Shown: positions 50,146-59,097, counted from the stretch's first letter. The stretch is 64,000 bases of DNA from Sphingobium sp. TCM1 (GCF_001650725.1 NZ_LXVX01000034.1:388607-452606); one strand, 5' to 3'. Translations and numbers: made by a program. The notes: a model not told the origin generated them from the sequence alone.

Positions 50146-52185
50146 ATGCGCCGCTCCCGCCTCGTCCTGCTCGCCGGCGCGGCGATGCTCCTGCTCGGCG
50201 TCGCGGGTCTGTGGCAGTGGCGCGTGCATGAGCGCGACGGCAGTGCGGCGCTTGCCCGTGGCCTTGCTGCGCTTGACCGGGGCGACGCCCGTACCGCCCG
50301 GATCGAGTTGATGAACGCGATTAAGGGCAATGGGCGTGTCGCGCAGGCTCACGCCGCGCAGGCCCGTGCGCTGGCGGAACTGGGCGACGGCGCCGGCGCG
50401 CTGGCGGAGGCGGAACGCGCGCGCGCGCTCGGCTGGCCCGCCGCCCAAGGTCGCGTGGTGATGGCGCAGGCGCTGCTGCTTCAGGGTGATCCCGCTGCGG
50501 CGCTGCGGGAAGTGCGGGCGCCGGACGTGCCGGCCGCCTCCGCCGCCGCCGCGGCCCGCATGGTTGCACGCGCGTCGCTCGCGTTGGGCGATGTCGGTGG
50601 TGCGCGCGCGGCGCTGCAACGCGCTCTGACGCGGGCTCCCGGCGACCCCGGAAATTGGATCGACCTCGGCCGCTTCTACCTGGCGATCGGCGATCAGGGC
50701 GGCGCGATCCAGGCCGCCGACCGGGCCGTGGCGCTCGCGCCCACCGATGCAAAGGCGCTCACCCTGCGCGGCGAACTGACCCGCGCCCAATATGGTCTGA
50801 CCGCCGCCTTGCCCTGGTTCGACCGGGCGCTGGCGAACGACCCGGATTCGGTGCCGGCGCTTGAGTCCTATGCCGCGACGCTCGCCGACGCGGGGCAGGC
50901 GGGCAGGGCGCTCAGCCTGACGCGCCGCATCCTGGCGCTCGATCCGTCCAATCCGCGCGCCTGGATGATACAGGCGGTCATGGCGGCGCGGGCCGGGAAG
51001 GGCGATCTCGCGCGCACTCTGCTGGAACGCGCGGGCGGACGCCTCGATGAGGAGCCGGCGACCCGCCTGCTTCGCGGCGTGCTGCATCTGGATGGCGGCA
51101 ATGCGGTGCTGGCGATCGAGGCGCTCGGCCCCCTCGTCGGTGCGCAGCCGGACAATCGCACCGCGCGCACCCTGCTCGGCCGGGCGCACTATCTGAACGG
51201 TGACTTCGCAGCCGCAGCCGCGACGCTGGCGCCGATCGTCGCCCAGCGCGACGCCGACCCCTATGTGCTGACGCTCGCCGCGCGTGTGCAGGAGGCCATG
51301 GGCCAGCGCGCCATGGCAGCCGACATGCTCGCCCGCGCCGACTGGCCGATGCGCGCCACCGCCGATGCCTTCGCCAGTCCCCGCGACGCAGCGCTTGCCG
51401 GTGGCCCGCCGCCCGCCAATGCCGCAACGGCAAGCGACAATATCCCCTATATCCGTGCGCTGCTCAGCACCGGCCGGGCGGCTGAGGCCGTCGATCGCGC
51501 TCGCCTGCTCAGTCGCGCCAATCCCGGTGCACCCGCCGCATGGCTGGTCCTGGGCGATACGCTCGCCGCTGCCGGTGGGCCGCAGGAGGCTGCGCGCGCC
51601 TATGAGGCCGCCGCCAACATCCGCTTCGACCGTGACGCCGCCTTGCGGCTCGCCGCAGCATGGGGCCGCGCCGGCAATACCGCGCGCGCCGCCCAGGTGG
51701 TGCAGCTCTTCCTCGCGCAAAATCCCAATGACGGGGAAGCGTTGCGCCTGGCCGCCGGCATCGCGGCTCAGGCGGGGGACTGGCGCGGCGCACTGCGGAT
51801 GCTCCGCATCCTGCGTGCGCAAATCGGCGACAATGACGCGGTACTGATGGCCGACCTCGCCCGCGCCGCGCTGGAAAGCGGGGATCGCGCCGCTGCGCGC
51901 GCCTATGCCGCCCATGGCTATCGCCTGATGCCCGGCAATCCGATGACCGCCGACATGCTGGGCTGGGTGCTTTTGCGCACGGGGGACAAGGGACCGGCGG
52001 CCATCGATCTGCTTGAAAAGGCGGTCACGCTCGCGCCCGGCGTGCCGGCGCTGCAATTGCATCTGGGCCAAGCCTATGCCGCAGCGGGACGCAAGAGCGA
52101 AGCGAAGCTCGCGCTTAATCGCGCAGCAGTCGTCTCAGGATTCGCCGGGCGTCAGGAAGTGCTTGCGGCGCTTGCCGCGTTGTAA
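50146..52185 (+). CDS. TPR-repeat protein of the PEP-CTERM/exopolysaccharide locus (PrsT-like)
   Basis: A 679-residue protein with an N-terminal membrane anchor (5-22, LVLLAGAAMLLLGVAGLW) without a lipobox Cys. The rest is a long series of tetratricopeptide repeats rich in Ala, Leu, Arg (for example NWIDLGRFYLAIGDQGGAIQAADRAVALAPTD-like units, quoted only in part: YLAIGDQGGAIQAADRA). It lies three bases after prsR on the same strand. The PEP-CTERM TPR lipoprotein family is usually longer, so the name is by context. A scaffold role in polysaccharide assembly is plausible. Confidence 0.78.
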   Translation: MRRSRLVLLAGAAMLLLGVAGLWQWRVHERDGSAALARGLAALDRGDARTARIELMNAIKGNGRVAQAHAAQARALAELGDGAGALAEAERARALGWPAAQGRVVMAQALLLQGDPAAALREVRAPDVPAASAAAAARMVARASLALGDVGGARAALQRALTRAPGDPGNWIDLGRFYLAIGDQGGAIQAADRAVALAPTDAKALTLRGELTRAQYGLTAALPWFDRALANDPDSVPALESYAATLADAGQAGRALSLTRRILALDPSNPRAWMIQAVMAARAGKGDLARTLLERAGGRLDEEPATRLLRGVLHLDGGNAVLAIEALGPLVGAQPDNRTARTLLGRAHYLNGDFAAAAATLAPIVAQRDADPYVLTLAARVQEAMGQRAMAADMLARADWPMRATADAFASPRDAALAGGPPPANAATASDNIPYIRALLSTGRAAEAVDRARLLSRANPGAPAAWLVLGDTLAAAGGPQEAARAYEAAANIRFDRDAALRLAAAWGRAGNTARAAQVVQLFLAQNPNDGEALRLAAGIAAQAGDWRGALRMLRILRAQIGDNDAVLMADLARAALESGDRAAARAYAAHGYRLMPGNPMTADMLGWVLLRTGDKGPAAIDLLEKAVTLAPGVPALQLHLGQAYAAAGRKSEAKLALNRAAVVSGFAGRQEVLAALAAL

Positions 52186-52188
52186 AAT

Positions 52189-52533
52189 CTACGCCTTTGC
52201 CAGGTCGAGCTCGTCGATCCGCAGCCCCAGCCGCTTGATCTGCGCCGCGACCGGCGGCCAAACCGTCTCCAGGAAACGCTCGCGCTCCGCACTGCGCAGG
52301 CGGCGGGTGGCGCCATCGGCGACGAACATGCCGACGCCGCGCTTCACGACCACCAGTTCGTCATCCTGAAAGCTTTGATAGGCCTTGGCCACGGTCAGCG
52401 GATTGGCGCCCTGCGCCGCTGCGAAGGCCCGCACCGACGGAAGCAGGTCGCCATCGGAAAATTCCCCATCCAGGATGGAAGCGGCAATGATCTCGCGCAG
52501 GCGGAGATAGACGGGTTTGGAGTCGTCGGCCAT
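52189..52533 (-). CDS. GntR-family regulator, YtrA subfamily
   Basis: A 114-residue regulator with the winged helix-turn-helix of GntR proteins (YLRLREIIAASILDGEF, LLPSVRAFAAAQGANPLTVAKAYQ, VVVKRGVGMFVA) and a short C-terminal dimerisation helix, which defines the YtrA subgroup. YtrA-type genes usually head ABC-transporter operons; here the gene is alone, ending three bases from the TPR gene's stop. A perfect 9-bp palindrome at 52578-52605, 45 bases upstream of its start, may be its own operator. Confidence 0.9.
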   Translation of the reverse strand: MADDSKPVYLRLREIIAASILDGEFSDGDLLPSVRAFAAAQGANPLTVAKAYQSFQDDELVVVKRGVGMFVADGATRRLRSAERERFLETVWPPVAAQIKRLGLRIDELDLAKA

Positions 52534-52577
52534 GGTGCATCAGTGCCATAATACAGCCGCGGGGGTCAAGTCACGAC

Positions 52578-52605
52578 ATTACGCAGATTATTTTGCCTGC
52601 GTAAT
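52578..52605. promoter_or_regulatory. Perfect inverted repeat between nitroreductase and YtrA-type regulator
   Basis: ATTACGCAG (52578-52586) and CTGCGTAAT (52597-52605) match over all 9 bases around a 10-base AT-rich spacer. No T-run follows on the minus strand, so it is not a typical terminator for the nitroreductase gene, whose stop it touches. Its size and place suit a GntR dimer site controlling the regulator and possibly read-through from the nitroreductase. Confidence 0.6.
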
Positions 52606-53183
52606 TATCTGTCCCAAGTGGAGACAATCGCGTCATAATCTGGCCGGGGGCGCTCTTCCTGCGGCCGGCCCGGAGTCCCGATGAAGACGAAGCCGGCGAT
52701 ATTCTCGCCCTCGCCACCGAAGGCCGCGCGTACATCCTCATTATAGCTCGGCCAGCCGGTCAGCCAGCCGCCTGCATAGCCTAGCGCATGGGCGCCGTGC
52801 AGCAGGTTCATGATCGCGGCGCCGACCGACAATATCTGTTCCCCAACGGGTATCTTGCTGCCCGCGACGGGGGCCGACAGCGCCACCACCAGGGTCGGGG
52901 CCTGACGCGCGAACTGGTGCATGGCCTCGATCTCCAGCCGCCCGGCGTCGGGCTTTTCGGCGCGATAGGCTTGCTCCAGCAAGGCGGCCAGCGCATCGCG
53001 CCGGTCCTGCGGCACGATCACGAAACGCCACGGCGCCAGCTTGCCATGGTCCGGGGTGCGCAGCGCCACTTCCAATATCTGCCGGAGTTGCGCGTCGTCG
53101 GGACCGGGCGCGATCAGGTCGCGGGGCTTGCCGGAGCGACGGGTCTGGAGCAGGGCGAGTGGAGAGGAGAGATCGTTGAACAT
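52605..53183 (-). CDS. Nitroreductase family protein (YdjA-like)
   Basis: A 192-residue FMN-dependent oxidoreductase. Family features: LLQTRRSGKPRDLIAPGP (FMN phosphate contact Arg-Arg-Ser), LRTPDHGKLAPWRFVIV (a YdjA-type marker), GAAIMNLLHGAHALGYAGGWLTGW and FVFIGTPGRPQEERPRP. It lacks features of large nitroaromatic reductases. The physiological substrate is unknown. It lies between the POT transporter promoter region and the YtrA-type regulator. Confidence 0.9.
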   Translation of the reverse strand: MFNDLSSPLALLQTRRSGKPRDLIAPGPDDAQLRQILEVALRTPDHGKLAPWRFVIVPQDRRDALAALLEQAYRAEKPDAGRLEIEAMHQFARQAPTLVVALSAPVAGSKIPVGEQILSVGAAIMNLLHGAHALGYAGGWLTGWPSYNEDVRAAFGGEGENIAGFVFIGTPGRPQEERPRPDYDAIVSTWDR

Positions 53184-53336
53184 TGCCGCGACAGATGGCG
53201 CGGTGCTGCGCTCAACGCAAGGGCAGAGCTATTGCGGGCCGGGCTTTTGACAGGATGATCGGTTCCGCCCTAGGTTGCGCGCCATCCTGATCGGCGCCGC
53301 TGCGGCCCGACGCACAAAATAGATAAAAGGGGCCTC

Positions 53337-54860
53337 ATGGCGACCTCGGACATGGCAACGGCGCAAGCGGGCAAGACCTGGCTTGGCCATCCGCGTGGAC
53401 TCTTTCTGTTGTTCTTCGCGGAAATGTGGGAACGCTTTTCCTATTACGGGATGCGCGCCATCCTGATCTTCTACCTGACCAAGCATTTCCTCTTCGGCGA
53501 GGACAAGGCCTATCTTCTCTATGGCGCCTATACGTCGCTGGTCTACATCACGCCGGTCATCGGCGGTTATCTGTCCGACCGATTCCTCGGTCCGCGCAAG
53601 GCGGTGCTGGTCGGCGGCGTTTTTATCGCGATCGGCCATTTCCTGATCGCCGTCACCGAAGGGCCGGGCGGACAGGACCCGGTCTTTCTCAACGGCTTCT
53701 ATCTCGCGCTCGCCAGCATCATCGTCGGCACTGGCTTCCTCAAGGCCAATATCTCCGTGCTGGTCGGCGAACTCTATCCGCGCGACGACCATCGCCGTGA
53801 CCCGGCCTTCTCTATCTTCTACATGGGCATCAACATGGGCGGGATGCTCGGGCCGATCGTCTGCGGCCTGCTCGGTGAGCTGTGGGGCTGGAGTTGGGGC
53901 TTCGGTGCGGCAGGCGTGGGGATGCTGCTCGGCCTCGTCATGTTCGTGTGGCTGAAGGCCTGGCTGCTGGGCAAGGGCGAGCCGCCCGCGCCGCAGCAGT
54001 TGCGCGCGCCCACGGCGACGGGACTCAGCCAGGAATGGACCATCTATCTCGGCGCGGCGCTGGGAGTCGTCGGCATCTGGCTCGTGATCCGCTATGCCGA
54101 ATTGCTGGGCTACGCGCTGCTCGGCTTTTCGGCGCTGACTGTCGTCTACATCCTCTGGCGCACCCTCGGCACGCTGGGCAAGGTGGACCGCGATCGCATG
54201 TTCGCGGCGCTTTTCCTGATTGCGCTCAACCCGCTTTTCTGGGGGCTGTTCGAACAGACGGGCTCGTCGCTCAATATCTTTACCGATCGCAATGTCGACC
54301 GCAACATCCTGGGCTGGGATGTTCCGGCATCGCTGTTCCAGTCGGTCAATTCGGTCTTCATCATTCTGCTTGCCCCGCTCTTCGCGCTGCTCTGGACCTT
54401 CCTCGACAAGCGCCGGCTGGAGCCGTCCTCGCCTGCCAAGTTCGGGATAGGCCTCATCCTGTGCGGCGCGGGCTTCCTCGTGCTGGTGGCGGGCGCGGCG
54501 ATGGCGGGGGAAAATCTCACCCCCGTCCTCTTCGTCTTCCTCATCTATCTCTTCCACACCATGGCGGAACTCTGCTTCTCGCCGGTCGGCCTGTCCGCCA
54601 TGACGCGGCTGTCGGTGTCGTCGATGGTCGGCCTCGTCATGGGCACCTGGTTTCTCGCCATGGCGGCGGGCAATTTTATCGCGGGCCTCATCGCCCGCGC
54701 GACCGGCAGCGGCGAGGCGGGGAATGTGACCCAGGTGCTGGACATCTATACGCGGATCGGCTGGTTCGCCGTCGTCGTGGGCGGGCTGGTCTTGCTCGTT
54801 TCGCCCTATGTCAAACGCATGATGCATCTCGACAGCATCGGTTCGGAGGAAAAACATTGA
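53337..54860 (+). CDS. Proton-dependent oligopeptide transporter (POT/PTR2 family)
   Basis: A 507-residue MFS transporter importing di- or tripeptides. The ExxER signature is present as FFAEMWERFSYYGMRAIL, followed by GGYLSDRFLGPRKAVLVGG, the second PTR2 signature region FSIFYMGINMGGMLGPIVCG and LFWGLFEQTGSSLNIF. About 14 helices are predicted. Its stop overlaps the TTG start of the first amidohydrolase, so peptide uptake and the two exported hydrolases appear to form one operon. Confidence 0.95.
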   Translation: MATSDMATAQAGKTWLGHPRGLFLLFFAEMWERFSYYGMRAILIFYLTKHFLFGEDKAYLLYGAYTSLVYITPVIGGYLSDRFLGPRKAVLVGGVFIAIGHFLIAVTEGPGGQDPVFLNGFYLALASIIVGTGFLKANISVLVGELYPRDDHRRDPAFSIFYMGINMGGMLGPIVCGLLGELWGWSWGFGAAGVGMLLGLVMFVWLKAWLLGKGEPPAPQQLRAPTATGLSQEWTIYLGAALGVVGIWLVIRYAELLGYALLGFSALTVVYILWRTLGTLGKVDRDRMFAALFLIALNPLFWGLFEQTGSSLNIFTDRNVDRNILGWDVPASLFQSVNSVFIILLAPLFALLWTFLDKRRLEPSSPAKFGIGLILCGAGFLVLVAGAAMAGENLTPVLFVFLIYLFHTMAELCFSPVGLSAMTRLSVSSMVGLVMGTWFLAMAAGNFIAGLIARATGSGEAGNVTQVLDIYTRIGWFAVVVGGLVLLVSPYVKRMMHLDSIGSEEKH

Positions 54861-56269
54861 TCGAGCGGGGCATGAGCAAGGGCGGCAGGCTCCTGCTGGT
54901 TGCGGCGCTGCTGGCGGGCAGCGCGGGGCCGGTCGCGGCGAAGAAGGAAAAGGATCCGCCACCCGCCACGCAGGCGTCATCGGCTGAACCGGAAAATCCT
55001 TATCCTTCCACCTACAAGCCCTATCCCGGTCGTCCGACGGTGATCCGTGGCGCGACCATCTTCGACGGGGAAGGGGGGCGCATCGACAATGGCGTCCTGT
55101 TCCTCTCGGATGGCAAGGTGACGGCGATCGGCGGCCCGGACACGCCGATCCCGGCCGACATCGCCGTGTTCGACGGCACCGGCAAATATGTGACCCCCGG
55201 CGTGATCGACATCCACAGTCATCTGGGCGACTATCCTTCGCCCGGCGTCGATGCGCTGTCCGACGGCAATGAAGCGACATCGCCTGTCACGCCCCATGTC
55301 TGGGCCGAACACAGCATCTGGCCGCAGGATGCCGGCTTCACCCGCGCGCTCGCCAATGGCGGCGTCACCAGTCTCCAGATCTTGCCCGGTTCCGCCAACC
55401 TGTTCGGGGGGCGCAGCGTCACGCTCAAAAATGTCCCCGCCCGCACCATGCAGGGGATGAAATTCCCGGGCGCGCCGCAAGGCCTCAAAATGGCCTGCGG
55501 TGAAAATCCGAAGCGCGTCTATGGCGCCAAGGGCCGCGAACCCAGCACCCGCATGGGCAATATGGCGGTCAACCGCCAGACCTGGATCAAGGCGCGGGAA
55601 TATCAGAAGAAGCGTGCAGCGGGGAAGGACCAGACCCGCGATCTCGCGATGGAAACGCTCGCCGACGTGCTCGAAGGCAAGATCCTGGTCCACAATCATT
55701 GCTACCGCGCGGACGAGATGGCCAATGTCATCGATATGAGCAAGGAATTCGGCTACCGCGTGTCGACCTTCCATCACGCGGTCGAGGCGTACAAGATCGC
55801 CGACCTGCTGCGCGACAACGGCATCTGCTCGGCGCTTTGGGGCGACTGGTATGGCTTCAAGATGGAGGCCTATGATGGGATTAGGGAGAATGTTCCGCTG
55901 GTGCATCGGGCGGGCGCCTGCGCGATCGTCCATAGCGACGATCAGGACGGCATCCAGCGCCTGAACCAGGAAGCGGCCAAGGCGCTGGGCGCCGGACGGC
56001 GCATGGGCATCGACATAGCCGACGAAACGGCATGGACCTGGCTCGCCATCAACCCGGCGCGTGCCATGGGCATCGCCGACCGGACCGGCAGCCTGAAGGT
56101 CGGCAAGATGGCCGATGTCGTCCTGTGGAACGGAAACCCGTTCAGCACCTATACGCGCCCCGAAAAGGTCTGGATCGACGGCGCCCTGCTCTATGACAGC
56201 GCCGATCCGAAGCTGCGGCCTGTGGTCGACTTCGAACTGGGCCAGATCGGCGCGGGAGACGTGAAATGA
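54857..56269 (+). CDS. Exported amidohydrolase (imidazolonepropionase/dipeptidase-like), complete metal site
   Basis: A protein of about 470 residues with a signal peptide (LLLVAALLAGSAGPVAA) and the amidohydrolase fold. Metal-site candidates are present: HxH in PGVIDIHSHLGDYP, LVHNHCYRADEM, STFHHAVEAY and Asp in AIVHSDDQDG. C-terminal TGSLKVGKMADVVLW is the usual end strand. I prefer TTG 54857, which overlaps the POT stop and has GGAGG at seven bases; ATG 54872 is an alternative. The POT neighbour suggests a peptide-like or cyclic amide substrate, which is inference. Confidence 0.85.
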   Translation: MIERGMSKGGRLLLVAALLAGSAGPVAAKKEKDPPPATQASSAEPENPYPSTYKPYPGRPTVIRGATIFDGEGGRIDNGVLFLSDGKVTAIGGPDTPIPADIAVFDGTGKYVTPGVIDIHSHLGDYPSPGVDALSDGNEATSPVTPHVWAEHSIWPQDAGFTRALANGGVTSLQILPGSANLFGGRSVTLKNVPARTMQGMKFPGAPQGLKMACGENPKRVYGAKGREPSTRMGNMAVNRQTWIKAREYQKKRAAGKDQTRDLAMETLADVLEGKILVHNHCYRADEMANVIDMSKEFGYRVSTFHHAVEAYKIADLLRDNGICSALWGDWYGFKMEAYDGIRENVPLVHRAGACAIVHSDDQDGIQRLNQEAAKALGAGRRMGIDIADETAWTWLAINPARAMGIADRTGSLKVGKMADVVLWNGNPFSTYTRPEKVWIDGALLYDSADPKLRPVVDFELGQIGAGDVK

Positions 56270-57645
56270 ACGTGCCAAAAGACCTCCGTTCGCTTCGCGC
56301 GAAGTCGATAAGCGCCAAGGCCGGTTCTCCAGTCTCTCGACCAGGCTCGAAACGCACGGCTCTTGCTGTGTTGGCCTTGGCGTTTTCTCATCCGGCCCTG
56401 GCGCAATCCCTCGCCATCACCGGCGCGACCCTGGCGATCGGCGACGGCTCCGAACCGATCAGGAACGGCACGGTGGTCATCAGCGCCGGCAAGGTCGTTG
56501 CGGCCGGCGCGGGCGTTGCGGTTCCTCCGGGCGCCAAGACGATCGACGCCGCCGGCAAATGGGTGACGCCGGGCCTCGTCTCGGGCTTCTCGCGCGTCGG
56601 CCTCGCCGAAGTGCCGGCGGTCAAGGAAACCAACGACACCAGCGCCCGCTCGCCCTTCTCCGCCGCGATCGACGTCGCGCCGGCGATCAACCCGCTCGCC
56701 AACCCCATCGCTGTCAGCCGCACCGCCGGCATCACCCGCGCGGTGGTCGCACCGGCGACCGGCACCAACATCTTCGCCGGCCAGGGTGCAGTGGTCGATC
56801 TGGGCGCCGATCTCGATCCGATCACCAAGGCGCGCGCCTTCCAATATGTCGAAATGGGCGAAGCGGGCGCGGTCGAGGCGGGGGGTAGCCGCGCGGCGAT
56901 GATCCTCACCTTCCGCATGATGCTGGCGCAAGCGCAGGACTATGCGAAAGCGCCCGCCACCTATGACGGCTACTCGAAGGATGCGCTCCTCAACCGCGTC
57001 GACGCGCAGGCGCTGGTGCCGGTCGTCACCGGCGCGATGCCGCTCATGGTCCACGCCGAAAGCGCGCGCGACATATTGGCTGTTCTGGCGCTGCGCCAAG
57101 ACTTTCCGGCGCTCAAGCTCATTCTCGCCGGCGCGACCGAAGGCTGGATGGTCGCCCCCCGGATCGCGGCCGCCAGGGTGCCGGTCATCACCGCGGGCCT
57201 GGAAGACCTGCCCTCCAGTTTCGAGAAGCTGGCCGCGACCCAGAGCAATGTCGGTCGCATGGTGAAGGCTGGCGTCAGCGTTTCGATGGGGATGCTGACC
57301 GGCGACGACGCGCTGCAACTGCGTCACGCGACGCAGCAGGCGGGCAATATGGTCGCGCTGACCAAAGTGCCCGGCGCGACCGGGCTCAGCTGGGGCCAGG
57401 CGCTGCGCACCATCACCTCCGCCCCGGCCGAGGCGATGGGTCTGGGCGACCGGATCGGCTCGCTCAAGCCCGGCAAGGCGGGCGACGTGGTGATCTGGGA
57501 CGGCGATCCGCTCGAAATGACTTCCGCCCCGGTCGCGGTCTGGATCGACGGTGTCCAGCAGCCGGTCGAAAACCGCCAGACCAAGCTGCGCGACCGTTAC
57601 GCCACACCCACCGAAGGCGCACTGCCCAAGGCCTATGAATGGTGA
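56266..57645 (+). CDS. Exported amidohydrolase paralogue lacking the HxH metal motif
   Basis: A 459-residue amidohydrolase-fold protein. The strand that should hold HxH reads WVTPGLVSGFSRVGLAE, so both His are missing; LMVHAESARDI, GLEDLPSSF and SMGMLTGDDAL keep only part of the site. The end strand (IGSLKPGKAGDVVIWDGDPLEM) is normal. Its ATG overlaps the preceding stop (ATGA). The signal peptide core (TALAVLALAFSHPALAQ) is preceded by about 30 extra residues encoded by a dispersed repeat at 56286-56359. It may be a non-catalytic partner of the first amidohydrolase. Confidence 0.83.
   Translation: MNVPKDLRSLRAKSISAKAGSPVSRPGSKRTALAVLALAFSHPALAQSLAITGATLAIGDGSEPIRNGTVVISAGKVVAAGAGVAVPPGAKTIDAAGKWVTPGLVSGFSRVGLAEVPAVKETNDTSARSPFSAAIDVAPAINPLANPIAVSRTAGITRAVVAPATGTNIFAGQGAVVDLGADLDPITKARAFQYVEMGEAGAVEAGGSRAAMILTFRMMLAQAQDYAKAPATYDGYSKDALLNRVDAQALVPVVTGAMPLMVHAESARDILAVLALRQDFPALKLILAGATEGWMVAPRIAAARVPVITAGLEDLPSSFEKLAATQSNVGRMVKAGVSVSMGMLTGDDALQLRHATQQAGNMVALTKVPGATGLSWGQALRTITSAPAEAMGLGDRIGSLKPGKAGDVVIWDGDPLEMTSAPVAVWIDGVQQPVENRQTKLRDRYATPTEGALPKAYEW
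56286..56359. repeat. Dispersed palindromic repeat inside an amidohydrolase coding region
   Basis: The left arm (CCGTTCGCTTCGCGCGAAG, 56286-56304 region) and right arm (ending CTCGAAACGCACGG at 56359) are imperfect inverted copies, about 20 of 26 positions. It shares ACCTCCGTTCG and GCGAAGTCGA, in the same order, with the intergenic element at 63006-63060. It keeps the reading frame and adds about 24 codons before the signal peptide core. Confidence 0.6.
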
Positions 57646-57753
57646 AGAGCGAGAGGAGCAGGCCTGCCGCTCTTGTCGCGAGGAAGAGCCGGCGCCAGAT
57701 CACTGCGTCCAGCCCGTTTTCATCCTGACGTCCGCGCATCGGACTTCAGCGTT

Positions 57754-59097
57754 TCAGGCGAACCGGGCGCGCTCCGCCCGGATCGCCGCGACCAGCCGGT
57801 CCAGTTCCGCGCTGGTGTTGAACAGCGCGGGTGTAACGCGCAGCACCGGTCCCGACGCCAGCCCCGCCTTCGCCACCAGTAGCAGCCCATATTTTTCCAG
57901 GAACAGTTTGGCTGCCGTTTTCGCATCGTCAGGTCCGGTCATGCCGGGCAGGCGAAAGCCCATCACCGCTCCATGGCGACCGGCGGTCTCCGGGAGCAGG
58001 ATTTCCAGTCCCCTGATGTCGCGGACCCGATCGATCCAGTAGTCGCGCAACCTGAGCAGATGGCGATATTTGGCTTCGGCGCCGATCGCCTCATGCACCT
58101 CGATCGCGCGCGGCACGGTCAGCCGGGCGGCGAAATCGACGGTTCCAGTCGGGATGCGCGCGCGAATATCCTCCGGCCCATGGATGCGGTTGCCCAGCCA
58201 GGGCGCTATGTCCCGCAACCTTTCCTCGCGGATATATATGCCTCCGGTGCCCAGCGGTGCCGCCAACCATTTGTGCAGCGAAAAGCCAATGAAGTCCGCG
58301 CCGATATCATCAACGGTGAAGGGGATATGTCCCAACGCCTGCGCGCTGTCCAGGATCACGTCTACCCCGCGTGCCCTCGCCATGGCGACGATCGCCTTCA
58401 CCGGCGGCACCAGCCCGTTGCGGTTCGACAGGTGCGTGAGCAGCAGCAGTCTGGCGCGTGGGGTGTCCGTCAATACCCTGTCATAAGCCGCCAGGATATT
58501 GGCTTCGTTGTGCGGTTCGGGCAGGCTGAAGCGGACGATCCGCACGCCCCGGCTTTGTTCCAGATAGTCGCAGGCATATTGCATCTCGTCATAGTCGACA
58601 TCGGCGTAAATCACTGCATCGCCCGCCTTCAGCAGTGCATAGTTGGCGATCAGCGCATAGAGCGCCTCGGTCCCGCCGCCCGCCAGCGCAATTTCCCCGG
58701 TCGATGCGCCGAGCAGCCTTGCTACCGCCGCGCGCGACCGGTCCAACTCCCCGTCGCGCGGATGGCCGGGCGCACCATTGCGCAGGAAAAGCGCATGATT
58801 CTGGTTTACCCAGCGGGAATGGGCCTCATAGCTTGCCTGCACCGGCCGCGTCATCGCACCATAATAGGCTGCGTCAAAGGTCGCGACATCGCGATTGACG
58901 TCATAGAGCGGCAGCAACCCCCGCTGTGCCGCCTCGAAATCGGTCATGTCGCCGGCAAAACGGAAGGGCGGATCGTCTGGCCAGCCATCGCCGCCGATCG
59001 GAGAGGCTGTCGCAGCGGCTTTCAACATCAGCCCGCTGCCCAATGTCGACCCAAGAATGCCGCCAGCCCGTCCCAGTAAGCCTCGCCGCGTAATCAT
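57754..59097 (-). CDS. Aminotransferase class V-fold PLP protein with Tat signal
   Basis: About 447 residues. MITRRGLLGRAGGILGSTLG is a twin-arginine signal (ATG 59097; the frame is open to 59148), unusual for this mostly cytoplasmic family. The fold-type I core has ALAGGGTEALYALI, VDVILDSAQALGHIPF (Asp for pyridine N), the Schiff-base Lys in FIGFSLHKWLAAPLGTGG and GTVDFAARLTVPRAI. It resembles isopenicillin N epimerase/cysteine desulfurase-like proteins. The reaction is unknown. It is convergent with the amidohydrolase operon. Confidence 0.88.
   Translation of the reverse strand: MITRRGLLGRAGGILGSTLGSGLMLKAAATASPIGGDGWPDDPPFRFAGDMTDFEAAQRGLLPLYDVNRDVATFDAAYYGAMTRPVQASYEAHSRWVNQNHALFLRNGAPGHPRDGELDRSRAAVARLLGASTGEIALAGGGTEALYALIANYALLKAGDAVIYADVDYDEMQYACDYLEQSRGVRIVRFSLPEPHNEANILAAYDRVLTDTPRARLLLLTHLSNRNGLVPPVKAIVAMARARGVDVILDSAQALGHIPFTVDDIGADFIGFSLHKWLAAPLGTGGIYIREERLRDIAPWLGNRIHGPEDIRARIPTGTVDFAARLTVPRAIEVHEAIGAEAKYRHLLRLRDYWIDRVRDIRGLEILLPETAGRHGAVMGFRLPGMTGPDDAKTAAKLFLEKYGLLLVAKAGLASGPVLRVTPALFNTSAELDRLVAAIRAERARFA

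Noticed and set aside
48358..52071. A 1237-codon minus-strand frame
   Set aside because: It runs antisense through prsK, prsR and the TPR gene, all with strong motifs on the plus strand.
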